64,000 bases of DNA from Sulfuritalea sp. (GCA_021738385.1 JAIPCF010000002.1:1-64000); one strand, 5' to 3'. Positions 11,674 to 21,590 are shown, counted from the first letter of the stretch. The notes: a model not told the origin generated them from the sequence alone. Program-made: numbers and translations.

Positions 11674-12381
11674 TTAAACGAAACCCTGCCAGAGCCGACC
11701 GCCCAGCGCCGACGCATTGAACAAACCCCAAAGGCCAAAACTCAGCACGATCAATCCCGCCCCCAAACGCAGCGCACGCCCTTGAACAATGCTGCGAAAG
11801 CGCACCAGCAGCAAGCCGGCAAGCATCAGATTTGGCAGGGTTCCCAGGCCGAATGCCAGCATGATCGCCGCGCCACGAAGAGCGCTGCCGGACAATAGCG
11901 TCATCGTCAGAACGCTATACACCAGGCCGCAAGGCAGCCATCCCCAAAGCATGCCTAAGGGAAAGGCCTGGGCCACACCGCGCACCGGAAGAAAGCGCCT
12001 GGTGACAGGCTGGATGCGGCGCCACAGCGATTGGCCGGCACGCTCGGTAAATGCCAGGGTCTGCGTTACCCCGGTGAGATAGAGGCCGAGTGCCACCATC
12101 ATCAAATTGGCAGCGATATACAGCCCGATCTGCACCGGCAACCAGTTGTCGAGCAACAGCCCCAGACTGCCGATCGTCCCTATCACCGCACCGGCAATGG
12201 TATAACTAACGATTCGGCCCAGGTTGTAGGCTAGATGAACGGTCCAAGACGAAGCTGGTTTGGCGACCGACGACGGCGACTGCAGGCTCAACGCGGAAAC
12301 AATGCCGCCGCACATTCCGGCGCAATGCACACCGCCCAGCAACCCGACCAGGAATACCGCAAGAAAGCCGTTATCAGGCAC
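11674..12381 (-). CDS. Sulfite exporter TauE/SafE (UreH-like) family membrane protein
   Basis: FLVGLLGGVHCAGMCGGIVSAL, PLGMLWGWLPCGLVYSVL; typical neighbour of cbb3/ccoI genes. Confidence 0.85.
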   Translation of the reverse strand: MPDNGFLAVFLVGLLGGVHCAGMCGGIVSALSLQSPSSVAKPASSWTVHLAYNLGRIVSYTIAGAVIGTIGSLGLLLDNWLPVQIGLYIAANLMMVALGLYLTGVTQTLAFTERAGQSLWRRIQPVTRRFLPVRGVAQAFPLGMLWGWLPCGLVYSVLTMTLLSGSALRGAAIMLAFGLGTLPNLMLAGLLLVRFRSIVQGRALRLGAGLIVLSFGLWGLFNASALGGRLWQGFV

Positions 12382-12399
12382 CGGGTAGCCTGTTTGGCA

Positions 12400-13788
12400 C
12401 TAAATGACTTTTGAGTAGCGAACGCGTTCGCGGTCAGAACGAAGATAGCGATCAAACGCCATGGCAATACCGCGCACCAGCAAACGACCTCGCGGCAGGA
12501 CGTTGATCCACTGGTCGTCAATGCTGAGCAGTCCGCCCTCTTCCATTTCGCGCAAATCAGCAATTTCGGAAGCGAAATAGGACTTGAAGTCGATCAGGTG
12601 AGCGATTTCAATGGATTCGATGGAAAGCTCAAAGTGACACATCAATGACTGGATGATACTGCGGCGCAAGAGATCGTCAGCATTCAGTTCGATGCCGCGA
12701 AACACCGGAAGCGCTCCCTGATCGAGGATATCGTAATACTCATCGAGCGTCCGCACGTTCTGGCAGTAGCTGGGCCCGACCTTGCCAATGGAAGATACGC
12801 CAAAAGCCATCAGATCGGCCTCGGCGTGTGTCGAATACCCTTGAAAATTTCTATGCAGGCGGCCTTGGCGTTGTGCCACGGCCAGTTCATCATTCGGCTT
12901 GGCAAAGTGATCCATGCCGATAAAAACATAGCCGGCATCGGTCAAGCGGCGGATCGCCAGCTGAAGAATCTGCAACCGCGCGTCGGGCGTCGGCAAATCC
13001 GCTTCATTGATGCGCCGTTGTGGTTTGGCCAGGGCGGGCAGATGGGCGTAGTTGTAAATCGACAAGCGGTCGGGATCGAGCTTGATAATTTCATCAAGCG
13101 TATGGTTGAAACTGATCACGTTCTGTTTGGGAAGGCCGTAGATGAGATCGACCGACACCGACTTGAAGCCGAATTCGCGTGCGGAATCGATCACCAATTG
13201 TGTTTCATCCAGCGTCTGCACTCGATTGACTGCCACCTGCACGTCGGGGGCAAAATCCTGGACACCGACACTCATTCGATTGAATCCCAGCTCGCCGAGC
13301 AGTTTGACCGTCTCGCGATCAACCTTGCGTGGATCGACCTCGATCGAGTATTCGCCCCCAGGCAACAAACGGAAATGACTGCGAATGATGTCCATCAACC
13401 GCCGCATCTCGTCGTTGGTAAGGAAAGTGGGGGTACCGCCGCCGAAGTGAAGCTGCACGACATCGCGACTTCCATCGAGCGCCGCTTCCTGCATGGCGAT
13501 TTCCTTTCCCAAGTACTTGATGTACTTGGCGGAACGTCCATGATCTTTGGTAATGATCTTGTTGCAGGCGCAGTAGTAGCAGATGGTATTGCAGAATGGG
13601 ATGTGGACGTATAATGAAAGAGGTCGGCCTATGCCGCCAACCGTCCTTTGTCCCAGCCAACGAACGTAATCATCAGCACCAAATGCCTCAACAAAGCGGT
13701 CTGCGGTCGGATAAGACGTGTATCTTGGCCCGTTTACATCGAAGCGACGAATGACCTGCGGATCAAAGATCAGTTCTTGATAGTCCAT
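12400..13788 (-). CDS. hemN: Oxygen-independent coproporphyrinogen III oxidase (radical SAM)
   Basis: Start MDYQELIFDPQVIRRFDVNGPRYTSYPTADRF; CNTICYYCACNK radical SAM motif. Confidence 0.95.
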   Translation of the reverse strand: MDYQELIFDPQVIRRFDVNGPRYTSYPTADRFVEAFGADDYVRWLGQRTVGGIGRPLSLYVHIPFCNTICYYCACNKIITKDHGRSAKYIKYLGKEIAMQEAALDGSRDVVQLHFGGGTPTFLTNDEMRRLMDIIRSHFRLLPGGEYSIEVDPRKVDRETVKLLGELGFNRMSVGVQDFAPDVQVAVNRVQTLDETQLVIDSAREFGFKSVSVDLIYGLPKQNVISFNHTLDEIIKLDPDRLSIYNYAHLPALAKPQRRINEADLPTPDARLQILQLAIRRLTDAGYVFIGMDHFAKPNDELAVAQRQGRLHRNFQGYSTHAEADLMAFGVSSIGKVGPSYCQNVRTLDEYYDILDQGALPVFRGIELNADDLLRRSIIQSLMCHFELSIESIEIAHLIDFKSYFASEIADLREMEEGGLLSIDDQWINVLPRGRLLVRGIAMAFDRYLRSDRERVRYSKVI

Positions 13789-13869
13789 TGGCAGAAGGGT
13801 TTGAAGAGTACGGCAAGCGCAGCGCATATGCGCGAGAAAGCAGGATGCCGTAATCGCCCGCGAGTCGGG

Positions 13870-13883
13870 TTGACACAGATCAA
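13870..13883. promoter_or_regulatory. FNR box between hemN and fnr
   Basis: TTGACACAGATCAA, close to TTGAT-N4-ATCAA. Confidence 0.7.
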
Positions 13884-13915
13884 AGGGGTGCCCGTCACCG
13901 GGTAGCGCAAGCCAA

Positions 13916-14674
13916 ATGCATGCAAACGTAAAACTGAATGTAATCCCGATCACTAACCAGGGGCTGAAGGTCGCCTGCTCGGAGTGCAACATGCGCGAAC
14001 TGTGCCTGCCGTTCGAGCTTACCGACAATGACATGGGGCGCCTCGACAGTCTTATTGGCGGAGGACGCAAGTTGAAACGCGGCCAGCACTTGTATCGTGC
14101 GGGCGATTCATTCGAATCGATCTTCGCAGTCAAGGCGGGGTTTTTCAAGACCGACGTACTGACCGAAGATGGGCGCGACCAGGTCACCGGCTTCCAGATG
14201 GCTGGCGAAATTCTCGGCATGGACGGCATCGGCACGGAAGCCCATACCTGCAACGCTGTAGCGCTGGAAGACAGCGAGGTCTGTCTGATTCCATTCGCCG
14301 AACTGGAATTGCTGTCCAGCAAAATCCCTTCGCTGCAGCACAATCTTCACAAGGTCATGAGTCGCGAAATTGTGCGTGACCACGGGGTAATGATGTTGCT
14401 GGGAACGATGCGGGCGGAGGAGCGCCTTGCCGCTTTCCTGCTCAATCTATCCCAGCGTTTCACTGCGCGCGGTTACTCGCCCGCTGAATTTCATTTGCGA
14501 ATGACCCGCGAGGAAATCGGTTCCTATCTCGGTCTTAAACTTGAAACTGTGAGCCGTGCCTTCTCCCGCTTTCAGGACGAGGGTCTGATCTCCGTGCAGC
14601 AAAAGCACATCTGCATTCTTGATATTGCGCGACTCAAGGCGGTACTCGCGCCCCCCGGCGGACGAATAGGTTAG
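13916..14674 (+). CDS. fnr: FNR-type [4Fe-4S] oxygen-sensing regulator
   Basis: CSECNMRELCLP cluster, central Cys (DSEVCLIP), recognition helix ETVSRAFSRFQ. Confidence 0.93.
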   Translation: MHANVKLNVIPITNQGLKVACSECNMRELCLPFELTDNDMGRLDSLIGGGRKLKRGQHLYRAGDSFESIFAVKAGFFKTDVLTEDGRDQVTGFQMAGEILGMDGIGTEAHTCNAVALEDSEVCLIPFAELELLSSKIPSLQHNLHKVMSREIVRDHGVMMLLGTMRAEERLAAFLLNLSQRFTARGYSPAEFHLRMTREEIGSYLGLKLETVSRAFSRFQDEGLISVQQKHICILDIARLKAVLAPPGGRIG

Positions 14675-15063
14675 ACCAGCAAGCCTGACAGAAAGCCCAT
14701 CGGCTGGCGCGTCAGAGCCACCGATACGATCCAGCCGAACACCGCCAGCGAGGCAATCCAGCAGACGATTCGCATCCGCTTGGTGCTTGCATCCCTGAGA
14801 GCCATCGCTCCGAGAATGATGTATGCGATCACTCCAAAAACCTTGGCGGTAACCCAGTCAGTGACAAATGGATACTGGTTTGACATCGCTGCCAGTGTCA
14901 GGGCGGCAACGAGCAGGATCGTGTCATTGACATGGGGCAGAATCCTGACCCAACGCACGTTCATCAGCGGAGCATCGTGCAGCATTAAAACGCCACGCAA
15001 GAAAAACCCGATCACGCTCAGCGTCACGCTGATTACATGAACGTATTTGACCAATAAGTACAT
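14671..15063 (-). CDS. SirB2-family membrane protein
   Basis: 130 aa, 4 TM, LLVKYVHVISVTLSVIGFFLRG. Confidence 0.75.
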   Translation of the reverse strand: MYLLVKYVHVISVTLSVIGFFLRGVLMLHDAPLMNVRWVRILPHVNDTILLVAALTLAAMSNQYPFVTDWVTAKVFGVIAYIILGAMALRDASTKRMRIVCWIASLAVFGWIVSVALTRQPMGFLSGLLV

Positions 15064-15068
15064 GATCG

Positions 15069-16283
15069 CTATCCCGCCTTACCGTCAGCACGCGGACGCC
15101 AGAAAGCCGGCGCATAGCGCACAGCCCACAGCACGAAGGCAACCAGCCAAGCAAGTGAAGAAATCCACATTACATGGTAACTACCCGGCAACCCCGGCAG
15201 TTCGCTAACAACTCTGAGTATCGCCGCAGTCTGAATCAGGCAAAATGCCCTCCACATTGCAGCGTCGGCGGCTATCGGCCGACCTGAATGTCCCATTGTG
15301 ACCCGCGATGCCATTCCGATCAGCATGGAAGCAAAGAACCCTAGCGTCAGGGCGTGCAGTGGCGCCTGCCCAAGAAAACCGGGTACCGCATCGAATAGCA
15401 GGCTTTGTATGGCAAACAAGGCAAAGGCCGGGCTCAACCATGCAAAAGCGATGTGCAAAACAGCAAGCATGCGATTTTTCATGGCTTTGCGGCTCCACCA
15501 AAGCCAACTCAAACGCCCTGCAACAAGCATGGCGGGAAGGTCCGCCAACCAAAGCCACCGCCCCTGCTCAAAAATCGTCAGTACGCCATGCGCCAGACTC
15601 AGCCCGAATAAAGCTCGCAAAGCCCATGTCGGTCTGTGGAGTTCATAACCCGGTACAGCTGACGAGGTAAAGAATGGCAGCATGCGATGCGCAACACTGA
15701 GGAAAATCGGCAACAAGAAACCCCAGATAGTCAGAGTGATTCCGAAATGCGCCCAAAAAATCGGCGACCCTGTGGCAAAAACCAGAAATGCACCCAGACC
15801 AGCTGCACCAAGCCAGGCCGCCGTTGCCACAAGTACGATATTCAGTCGTTCCGTCCGCCGATGCCGGGCAATTCCAGTCAGTGTCAAGGCCACGGTCATC
15901 CAGCCACCGGTGGCCAGTGTGAGGCCTGCTATCAAAAGTTGGGGTAGTACAAACGCCGCCCAGACCAACGCCCAGCCGCTGGCAAGCAGTCCGAAGGCCG
16001 GCAGAAAATCACGTTGCGAAGATTCAGGCGCGCCCTGCCAACGCGGACCCGCTGTCAAAATGAAGCCGAAAATGAAAAAGGGAAACACACCGCTGGCGAT
16101 AAGCAGTGCGTGCAAAACCGAAGGTGGATATAGGCTTACCAAGGGCCAGGCTGACGGTGACCAGAGCCCGGCATAGCGCCCGCCCACCTCAACCGACCAG
16201 AACGCCATAACCGCCAATGCCTGGACGGTGCCGGACAAAAACATCACCCGATGCGGTGCAGCAAAAAAAATCGGTAATTGCAT
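15069..16283 (-). CDS. nnrS: NnrS family protein (heme/copper membrane protein linked to NO response)
   Basis: Multi-TM; HALTLGFFASMLIGMASRVTMGHSGRP is characteristic; start trimmed to MQLPIFFAAPHRVMFLSG. Confidence 0.9.
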   Translation of the reverse strand: MQLPIFFAAPHRVMFLSGTVQALAVMAFWSVEVGGRYAGLWSPSAWPLVSLYPPSVLHALLIASGVFPFFIFGFILTAGPRWQGAPESSQRDFLPAFGLLASGWALVWAAFVLPQLLIAGLTLATGGWMTVALTLTGIARHRRTERLNIVLVATAAWLGAAGLGAFLVFATGSPIFWAHFGITLTIWGFLLPIFLSVAHRMLPFFTSSAVPGYELHRPTWALRALFGLSLAHGVLTIFEQGRWLWLADLPAMLVAGRLSWLWWSRKAMKNRMLAVLHIAFAWLSPAFALFAIQSLLFDAVPGFLGQAPLHALTLGFFASMLIGMASRVTMGHSGRPIAADAAMWRAFCLIQTAAILRVVSELPGLPGSYHVMWISSLAWLVAFVLWAVRYAPAFWRPRADGKAG

Positions 16284-16345
16284 TATGCTCGTCGCCGTTG
16301 ACACGATGCGTGGTAATGTTCCGCCGACCAACAGAGACCTCCTCC

Positions 16346-17038
16346 ATGCAAGAGACCCGACTCGACGTTCCCCAGATCCTTTCCCGCCTTCCGCTGTTCC
16401 AGGAGCTCGTGCCGCAGCAGATTAGCGCACTGGAAACGGCGTGTCGTGAGCGCCGACTTTCCAAAGGCGAAATGCTGTTTCAAAAGGGCGACATGCCCAA
16501 GGGATTCTTCGTCATTGTATTCGGCCAAGTCAAGCTGGCCTTCCCGTCCGCACAGGGAAATGAAAAAGTCATGCAGATTATCGGGCCCCGGCAAAGCTTC
16601 GGCGAGGCGGTAATGTTCCTCAATATCCCTTGCCCGGTATTTGCCGAAGCACTCGTAGACAGCCTGGTGTTGCAAATTGGCAGCGCCCCGGTTTTCGAAC
16701 TCCTGGAGTCCGATCCGCTGTTTGCCAGGCACATGCTCGCAGGTCTGTCCATGCGACTGCACTCTCTCGTTCATGATGTCGAAACCTATTCCCTGCGTTC
16801 GTCGACGCAACGCGTTGTCGGCTACCTGTTGCAACATTGCCCTCAAAACGGTGCCTGCGAGGGATCGTTCGACATTTCGCTGCCGACCTCGAAGCAAGTG
16901 ATCGCTTCGCGTCTGAATCTGACACCGGAAACACTTTCGCGAATTTTTCATGATCTCTCCACCAACCACCTGATTGAAGTCAGTGGCAAAAAGATCACTA
17001 TCAATGATGTAGCGCGTTTGCGCGAATTTGATCTCTGA
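16346..17038 (+). CDS. Crp/Fnr-family regulator without the N-terminal Cys cluster (Dnr-like)
   Basis: Start MQETRLDVPQILSRLPLFQ; cNMP-like domain and ETLSRIF recognition helix. Confidence 0.88.
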   Translation: MQETRLDVPQILSRLPLFQELVPQQISALETACRERRLSKGEMLFQKGDMPKGFFVIVFGQVKLAFPSAQGNEKVMQIIGPRQSFGEAVMFLNIPCPVFAEALVDSLVLQIGSAPVFELLESDPLFARHMLAGLSMRLHSLVHDVETYSLRSSTQRVVGYLLQHCPQNGACEGSFDISLPTSKQVIASRLNLTPETLSRIFHDLSTNHLIEVSGKKITINDVARLREFDL

Positions 17039-18296
17039 ATTTCTGGTAGTTCCTGATAGCACCGATCAGGTTCCAGCCCAGCCATGCACATGAGGCTGCA
17101 AACGCCACACCGGCGAGGCGGGCCAGGTTCGGTTGCCATACAGCCGCCAACAGCAGACAGAGCGCCAGCACATGAAGACGCAACTGGCCAGTCATCGCTT
17201 CGGCCGGGATCATCTTCTTCATGTTCGGTACAGCGGACATTGGGGCGCCCAGCCGCTGCAAATGCAGCCAGTTGAGAAACGGCACTATCTTGTACATCAT
17301 CCCGCTTATTGCCGAAACGAATACTCCGGCAAAAGCCAGGACACCCAGCCAAACTGCGAATCGTGGGTCAACACCGAACGTGGGAAACAAGAAAAAAACC
17401 GCGCCGGAAAAAGAAAAAGTCAGCATCGACAGCATTGCCACGCGAAAGTAGAGGGATGTCGCGTCGTGAATTTTTCTGCGGCGGGTGTACTGAAGCCATA
17501 AAGTTGCACCTGCATAGACAGACAGAATCACCAACAATGGAATCGCAATCGCAACGGGTAGCCACGTGCTGTCAAAAAACAACTGTGATGACCAGGCGAT
17601 TACCAGCAAAAGCAGCGCCGGTCCGAACCAGCGAGTTAGCCAGTCAGGATAGGGCTTGGTCAGTTGAAACATCGGCACAACATGGTAGGACACACCCGCC
17701 AGCAGCATCAGCGCCCAACCGCCCATTCCCCAGGCAAGATGTACGTTGGTCAGCTCGATGATCGGCAGGGATAAGCCGTGCGCGACGGCTTCGGCCAGCA
17801 GCGAGCCAAGCAGTACTGTCATTGCCAGTCCGCCGATTGCCATGCGCATTGCCCACAAGGTCATGCCCGTGGCTGGTGTTCGCCACAATGCCATCGCTAC
17901 CGCGACAACGAATCCACCCAGTCCCAGCAAAAACATGGGGACTGCAGCGGACAATAATTCTGGGCGACTGTACGACAAGCCCGCAACCAGTAGCAACGTA
18001 CCCAGCAGCAGCAAAGGTTGCACAGTGTTGGCAACCAGCTTCGGGCGCCAGACATTGCCCCCCACCGCAACGGGTATGAACTGAAACAAAGCTCCGCACA
18101 TGCCCTGCAGCATGAATCCCAAAGCAATCAGATGAGTCATCGCCAATGCCTCAGGTGTCCACCTTGATACCAGAACGTCCCCACCCGACAGGGCCAACAA
18201 AAGCCCGGCCAATACGCCGAACCACGGCGCTGCCAAAAAAAAACGGTACGGCACCGAAATGGGCGGCGCCTGATCAAACGAAAGACTGGGGTGCAT
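17001..18296 (-). CDS. Polytopic membrane protein, NnrS-like / heme-copper-oxidase-subunit-like, unknown function
   Basis: 431 aa, about 12 predicted TM segments with conserved-looking His (MTHLIALGFMLQGM, NVHLAWGMGG, SYHVVPMFQ); operon with DUF2249 and hemerythrin genes. Confidence 0.7.
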   Translation of the reverse strand: MHPSLSFDQAPPISVPYRFFLAAPWFGVLAGLLLALSGGDVLVSRWTPEALAMTHLIALGFMLQGMCGALFQFIPVAVGGNVWRPKLVANTVQPLLLLGTLLLVAGLSYSRPELLSAAVPMFLLGLGGFVVAVAMALWRTPATGMTLWAMRMAIGGLAMTVLLGSLLAEAVAHGLSLPIIELTNVHLAWGMGGWALMLLAGVSYHVVPMFQLTKPYPDWLTRWFGPALLLLVIAWSSQLFFDSTWLPVAIAIPLLVILSVYAGATLWLQYTRRRKIHDATSLYFRVAMLSMLTFSFSGAVFFLFPTFGVDPRFAVWLGVLAFAGVFVSAISGMMYKIVPFLNWLHLQRLGAPMSAVPNMKKMIPAEAMTGQLRLHVLALCLLLAAVWQPNLARLAGVAFAASCAWLGWNLIGAIRNYQKFRDQIRANALHH

Positions 18297-18310
18297 CCTG
18301 AAGTTGAAGC

Positions 18311-18535
18311 TCAGCCGGCCTGCTTGCGGATTCTGATCTCGCGCGTTCCATCAGTACGCACTTCCTCGGTCCAGGCGTAGCCGTGATTTCTCAATATACT
18401 GAAAAGCGGATGCGGCTGGCAGTAAAGCAGCAACAGCACTTCGTCACCTTCAGGTAGGGTATCCAGCGCCTCGAGCGTGAGCTCCATCGGTTCCGGTGGC
18501 TGCAATTCGCGCCCATCGATTACATGGTCAGTCAT
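18311..18535 (-). CDS. DUF2249-domain protein
   Basis: 74 aa: VIDGRELQPPEPMELTLEALDTLPEGDEVLLLLYCQPHPLFSIL. Confidence 0.8.
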   Translation of the reverse strand: MTDHVIDGRELQPPEPMELTLEALDTLPEGDEVLLLLYCQPHPLFSILRNHGYAWTEEVRTDGTREIRIRKQAG

Positions 18536-18969
18536 GACGCCTTTAATCGCTCTACAAGGGTTGCGCCGACACTTGTTGCACCCAAAGCGTTATCGCACAT
18601 TGGATACAGAATGTTTTCTTCTTTCATATTGTGCTGCTGCATCAGAATCAGCAAAGTCTCTGCAGCACCACCGAAAGCATCACTGTCCCGGGCGGCCAGT
18701 GCATCCTTCATCTGCGCCAACAAGTCACGCATCTGGCGATGCTCCCCGCGCATGACTTCAGTGGGACCGGAAGTCATTCCGGTTTCCGACTCAAAAGCCG
18801 GAAAGAGAACTTCTTCTTCACTAGTGAAATGCGTTTCAAGCTGGTTGAAAAGGCGTGCAAATGCTTCATCCCCTTCTGTCCAGTCGCCATTGGCGCAGGC
18901 CTCTTCGGCGCTAGCGAATATCTCGTCGCAGTGTTTGTGATGTTGAAAAAGGGGGTCAGTAACCGGCAT
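18532..18969 (-). CDS. Hemerythrin (HHE) domain protein
   Basis: HHKHCDEIF, LETHFTSEEEVLFPAFE, GEHRQMRDLL, QHNMKEENILYPMCD. Confidence 0.9.
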   Translation of the reverse strand: MPVTDPLFQHHKHCDEIFASAEEACANGDWTEGDEAFARLFNQLETHFTSEEEVLFPAFESETGMTSGPTEVMRGEHRQMRDLLAQMKDALAARDSDAFGGAAETLLILMQQHNMKEENILYPMCDNALGATSVGATLVERLKAS

Positions 18970-19023
18970 GGGGGTAACTCCTATGAATAACCACGATTCT
19001 GGGCAAGGCTTCGCCCGGCGACA

Positions 19024-19037
19024 TTGACCGTCGTCAA
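19024..19037 (-). promoter_or_regulatory. Dnr/Nnr-type palindrome upstream of the hemerythrin-DUF2249-membrane protein operon
   Basis: TTGAC-CGTC-GTCAA, about 55 bp from the start codon. Confidence 0.6.
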
Positions 19038-19224
19038 GAACCCGGACTGTTTAGATTTCAATTATCCGTCTATCCAACAGAAAATCAGGACAGGACTCGA
19101 TCGCACCCTCTCCCAAACTACTCAATAGCGCTCGAGCCCCAGTCAATCTCCTAAAACCATATTCGCTCGCAGCATCTTTCGGTGCTACGAGTTTGACCGA
19201 AATCCGCAAGGAGAATCCGCGACG

Positions 19225-20958
19225 CTACGGTTCAAGCACGTACGTGCCAGGCGCGTCGGCCAGCGCTGGAAATTTCCGCGTCGCAACAGAGGGGGCTGCC
19301 ACCAATTTTCCTGATTGTGGTTTAAGCCATTTCATCCAGTCGTCCCACCAGCTTCCGCTGTGAAGCTCGGCCCGCTCACGCCATTCGTCAGGCGTATCGT
19401 GTCTTTCGGCATCCCCGACGTGGTACCTGCGTTTGGGAGGATTCACCACCGGATTCACTATGCCCAATATATGACCTGAACTCGACAGCACATAGCGACG
19501 CGTGCCAGCCACGAAATTATTGACGCGGAAGGTTTGCCGCCATGGGGCAATATGATCATCCTCGGCGGAAACCGCGTAGAGCGGTTGGGTAATTCGACCC
19601 AAATCAATGGTTTCGCCGGCCAGATACAGTGCGTCCTTCTTGATCAACAGGTTTTCGAGATAGAGCTTGCGCAGATACCAGGAATGCATTGCCGCAGGCA
19701 TGCGGGTTGAATCCATATTCCAGAACAGAACATCAAATGCGGGCGGCGCCTCACCGAACAGATAGCCGCGCACCACGTAGTGCCAAACGAGGCTGTTTGA
19801 ACGCAGCAGTCGAAATGCCGAAGCCATTTCCTTGCCATCCAGATAGCCTTTCTCTGCCATGGATTTCTCCAGCCACTTGACGCTGCTCTCATCGAGAAAA
19901 ACTTCTATGTCGCCAGGCTTGTGGTAATCCACCAGTGTCGTCAGCAAGGTCACCGCTTCAACCGGCACGGCGTCCTTTTCATAGTGCGCGTTGGCCCACG
20001 CCATCCAGGTTGCCAATGCCGCGCCTCCAATGCAGTAGCCAACCGCATGCACTTTTGCCGAGCCTGAGACACCACGGGCGGTTTCTATGATCTGCCCGAT
20101 GCCGTCCATCAAATAGTCGTCAAATGTAACGTCGCGCATATCTGCGGTCGGATTCTTCCAACTGGTGATGTAGACATCAAAGCCCTGATCGACCAGAAAT
20201 TTCACCATGCTTTTCTTGGCATTGAGATCAAGAACGTAGAACTTGTTGATCCACGGCGTGACGATGACAATTGGCGTCTCGAAGACTTTCTTCTGGGATG
20301 GCGCGTAGTGCACGATTTCCAGCAATCGATTGCGAAATACCACTTTGCCCGGCGTGGTCGCCAGATCCTTGCCTACAACGAAATCTGTTGGGCGCGCCAT
20401 CTGCACGTCGCCCGCCTGAAAGTCGGTCACAAAATTATTGAACCCCTTTAGCAGACTCTCGCCGCGCGTTTCCATCGCCTTGTTCATGGCCACCGGATTG
20501 GTCAGCAGAAAGTTGGTCGGGGCAACGGCATTGAGCCACTTGCGCCACCAGAATGCTGCTCGCCGTCGATCCCGATTCGACAGGCCCGGTGTTTCGTATA
20601 GCATGTCCTGCACCTGGTGGGTCATCATCAAGTACCACTCCTTGACGATATCCCAACTCGCCGACTCGGTCCAAATCGCATCCGCAAAACGTGTATCGTC
20701 CGGATTCGGTGACACGACATCCTTGCTTGGCATCCCCAGCGCACGATGCAACGAATGCACTTGCAAATCCCATAACCTTGTAGAAACCTCAGTCAAAGCC
20801 TCGGTCATTTCCTGCGGATGCGACAACCAGGCCAGCTGCGCGTGCATCAAGGGCGTGGTCATTCCGATCGGATCGAGCTTGGCCTCAACAGCCTGATTTA
20901 CCGCCCGCCATGCGTTTTGGGGAGTTGTCGTCGATTTGGGTCGTCTGGATGTGCTCAT
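19225..20958 (-). CDS. phaC: Poly(3-hydroxyalkanoate) polymerase (PhaC family)
   Basis: AVGYCIGGAALATWMAW lipase-like box, PWINKFYVLDL, SSSGHILGIVNPVVNPPKRRYHVGD. Confidence 0.9.
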   Translation of the reverse strand: MSTSRRPKSTTTPQNAWRAVNQAVEAKLDPIGMTTPLMHAQLAWLSHPQEMTEALTEVSTRLWDLQVHSLHRALGMPSKDVVSPNPDDTRFADAIWTESASWDIVKEWYLMMTHQVQDMLYETPGLSNRDRRRAAFWWRKWLNAVAPTNFLLTNPVAMNKAMETRGESLLKGFNNFVTDFQAGDVQMARPTDFVVGKDLATTPGKVVFRNRLLEIVHYAPSQKKVFETPIVIVTPWINKFYVLDLNAKKSMVKFLVDQGFDVYITSWKNPTADMRDVTFDDYLMDGIGQIIETARGVSGSAKVHAVGYCIGGAALATWMAWANAHYEKDAVPVEAVTLLTTLVDYHKPGDIEVFLDESSVKWLEKSMAEKGYLDGKEMASAFRLLRSNSLVWHYVVRGYLFGEAPPAFDVLFWNMDSTRMPAAMHSWYLRKLYLENLLIKKDALYLAGETIDLGRITQPLYAVSAEDDHIAPWRQTFRVNNFVAGTRRYVLSSSGHILGIVNPVVNPPKRRYHVGDAERHDTPDEWRERAELHSGSWWDDWMKWLKPQSGKLVAAPSVATRKFPALADAPGTYVLEP

Positions 20959-21053
20959 GACCGTTACCTCCACTTCACAACAGTTACGCTTTATCCTGCG
21001 GCTACCATATTGCTATTGTGCCCGATGCTGCTCGGGTATAGTTCGATCTGCCA

Positions 21054-21067
21054 TTGATCTTGATCAA
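21054..21067. promoter_or_regulatory. Perfect FNR-consensus box in the phaC/usp divergent region
   Basis: TTGAT-CTTG-ATCAA. Confidence 0.8.
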
Positions 21068-21122
21068 CGTCGCGCCTCTTTTGTACGCTAGGCTTAGTTA
21101 CCCTTTCGGAGGATTCAATCTC

Positions 21123-21566
21123 ATGTTCAAGCACATACTCGTACCCACTGATGGATCGAAACTTTCAGCAGAAACCGTCAAGCGTGCGGTTACCTTTGCC
21201 AAGGAAATTGGGGCCAAGATCACATTTTTCTTCGCCAAGCCCGATTACCCGGTAGCTTTCTACGGTGAGGGTGCTTTGATTGACCCCACCACCCCCGACA
21301 AGTTCGCCGAGATGGCTGCGCAACAGGCGAAGGAAATTCTTGGCACGCATGAAGCCACGGCGAAGGCCGCAGGTGTTGACTGTGCAACCACCAGTTCGGT
21401 CAGTGATATTCCTTACGAGGCGATCATCGCGGCGGCTGAAGCTGCCGGTGCCGATCTGATATTCATGGCCTCGCATGGTCGGCGCGGACTCAGCGGTCTC
21501 TTGCTTGGTTCCGAAACGCAAAAGGTTTTGACGCACTCCAAGATACCGGTACTGGTGTATCGCTGA
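21123..21566 (+). CDS. Universal stress protein (UspA family)
   Basis: MFKHILVPTDGSKLS ... FMASHGRRGLSGLLLGSETQKVLTHSKIPVLVYR. Confidence 0.93.
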   Translation: MFKHILVPTDGSKLSAETVKRAVTFAKEIGAKITFFFAKPDYPVAFYGEGALIDPTTPDKFAEMAAQQAKEILGTHEATAKAAGVDCATTSSVSDIPYEAIIAAAEAAGADLIFMASHGRRGLSGLLLGSETQKVLTHSKIPVLVYR

Positions 21567-21590
21567 TCCGGGTCAGGCTCGGAGTAGCTC

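Noticed and set aside
12826-13614. 262-aa plus-strand ORF
   Set aside because: Antisense to hemN with no family resemblance.
16300-16340. FNR box (TTGACACGATGCG) in the nnrS/dnr divergent region
   Set aside because: Second half-site does not match ATCAA/GTCAA.
16444-16462. Dispersed repeat copy in the Dnr-like gene (gtgagcgccgactttcc)
   Set aside because: Short match lacking the GCCGTCTCACC half; likely chance.
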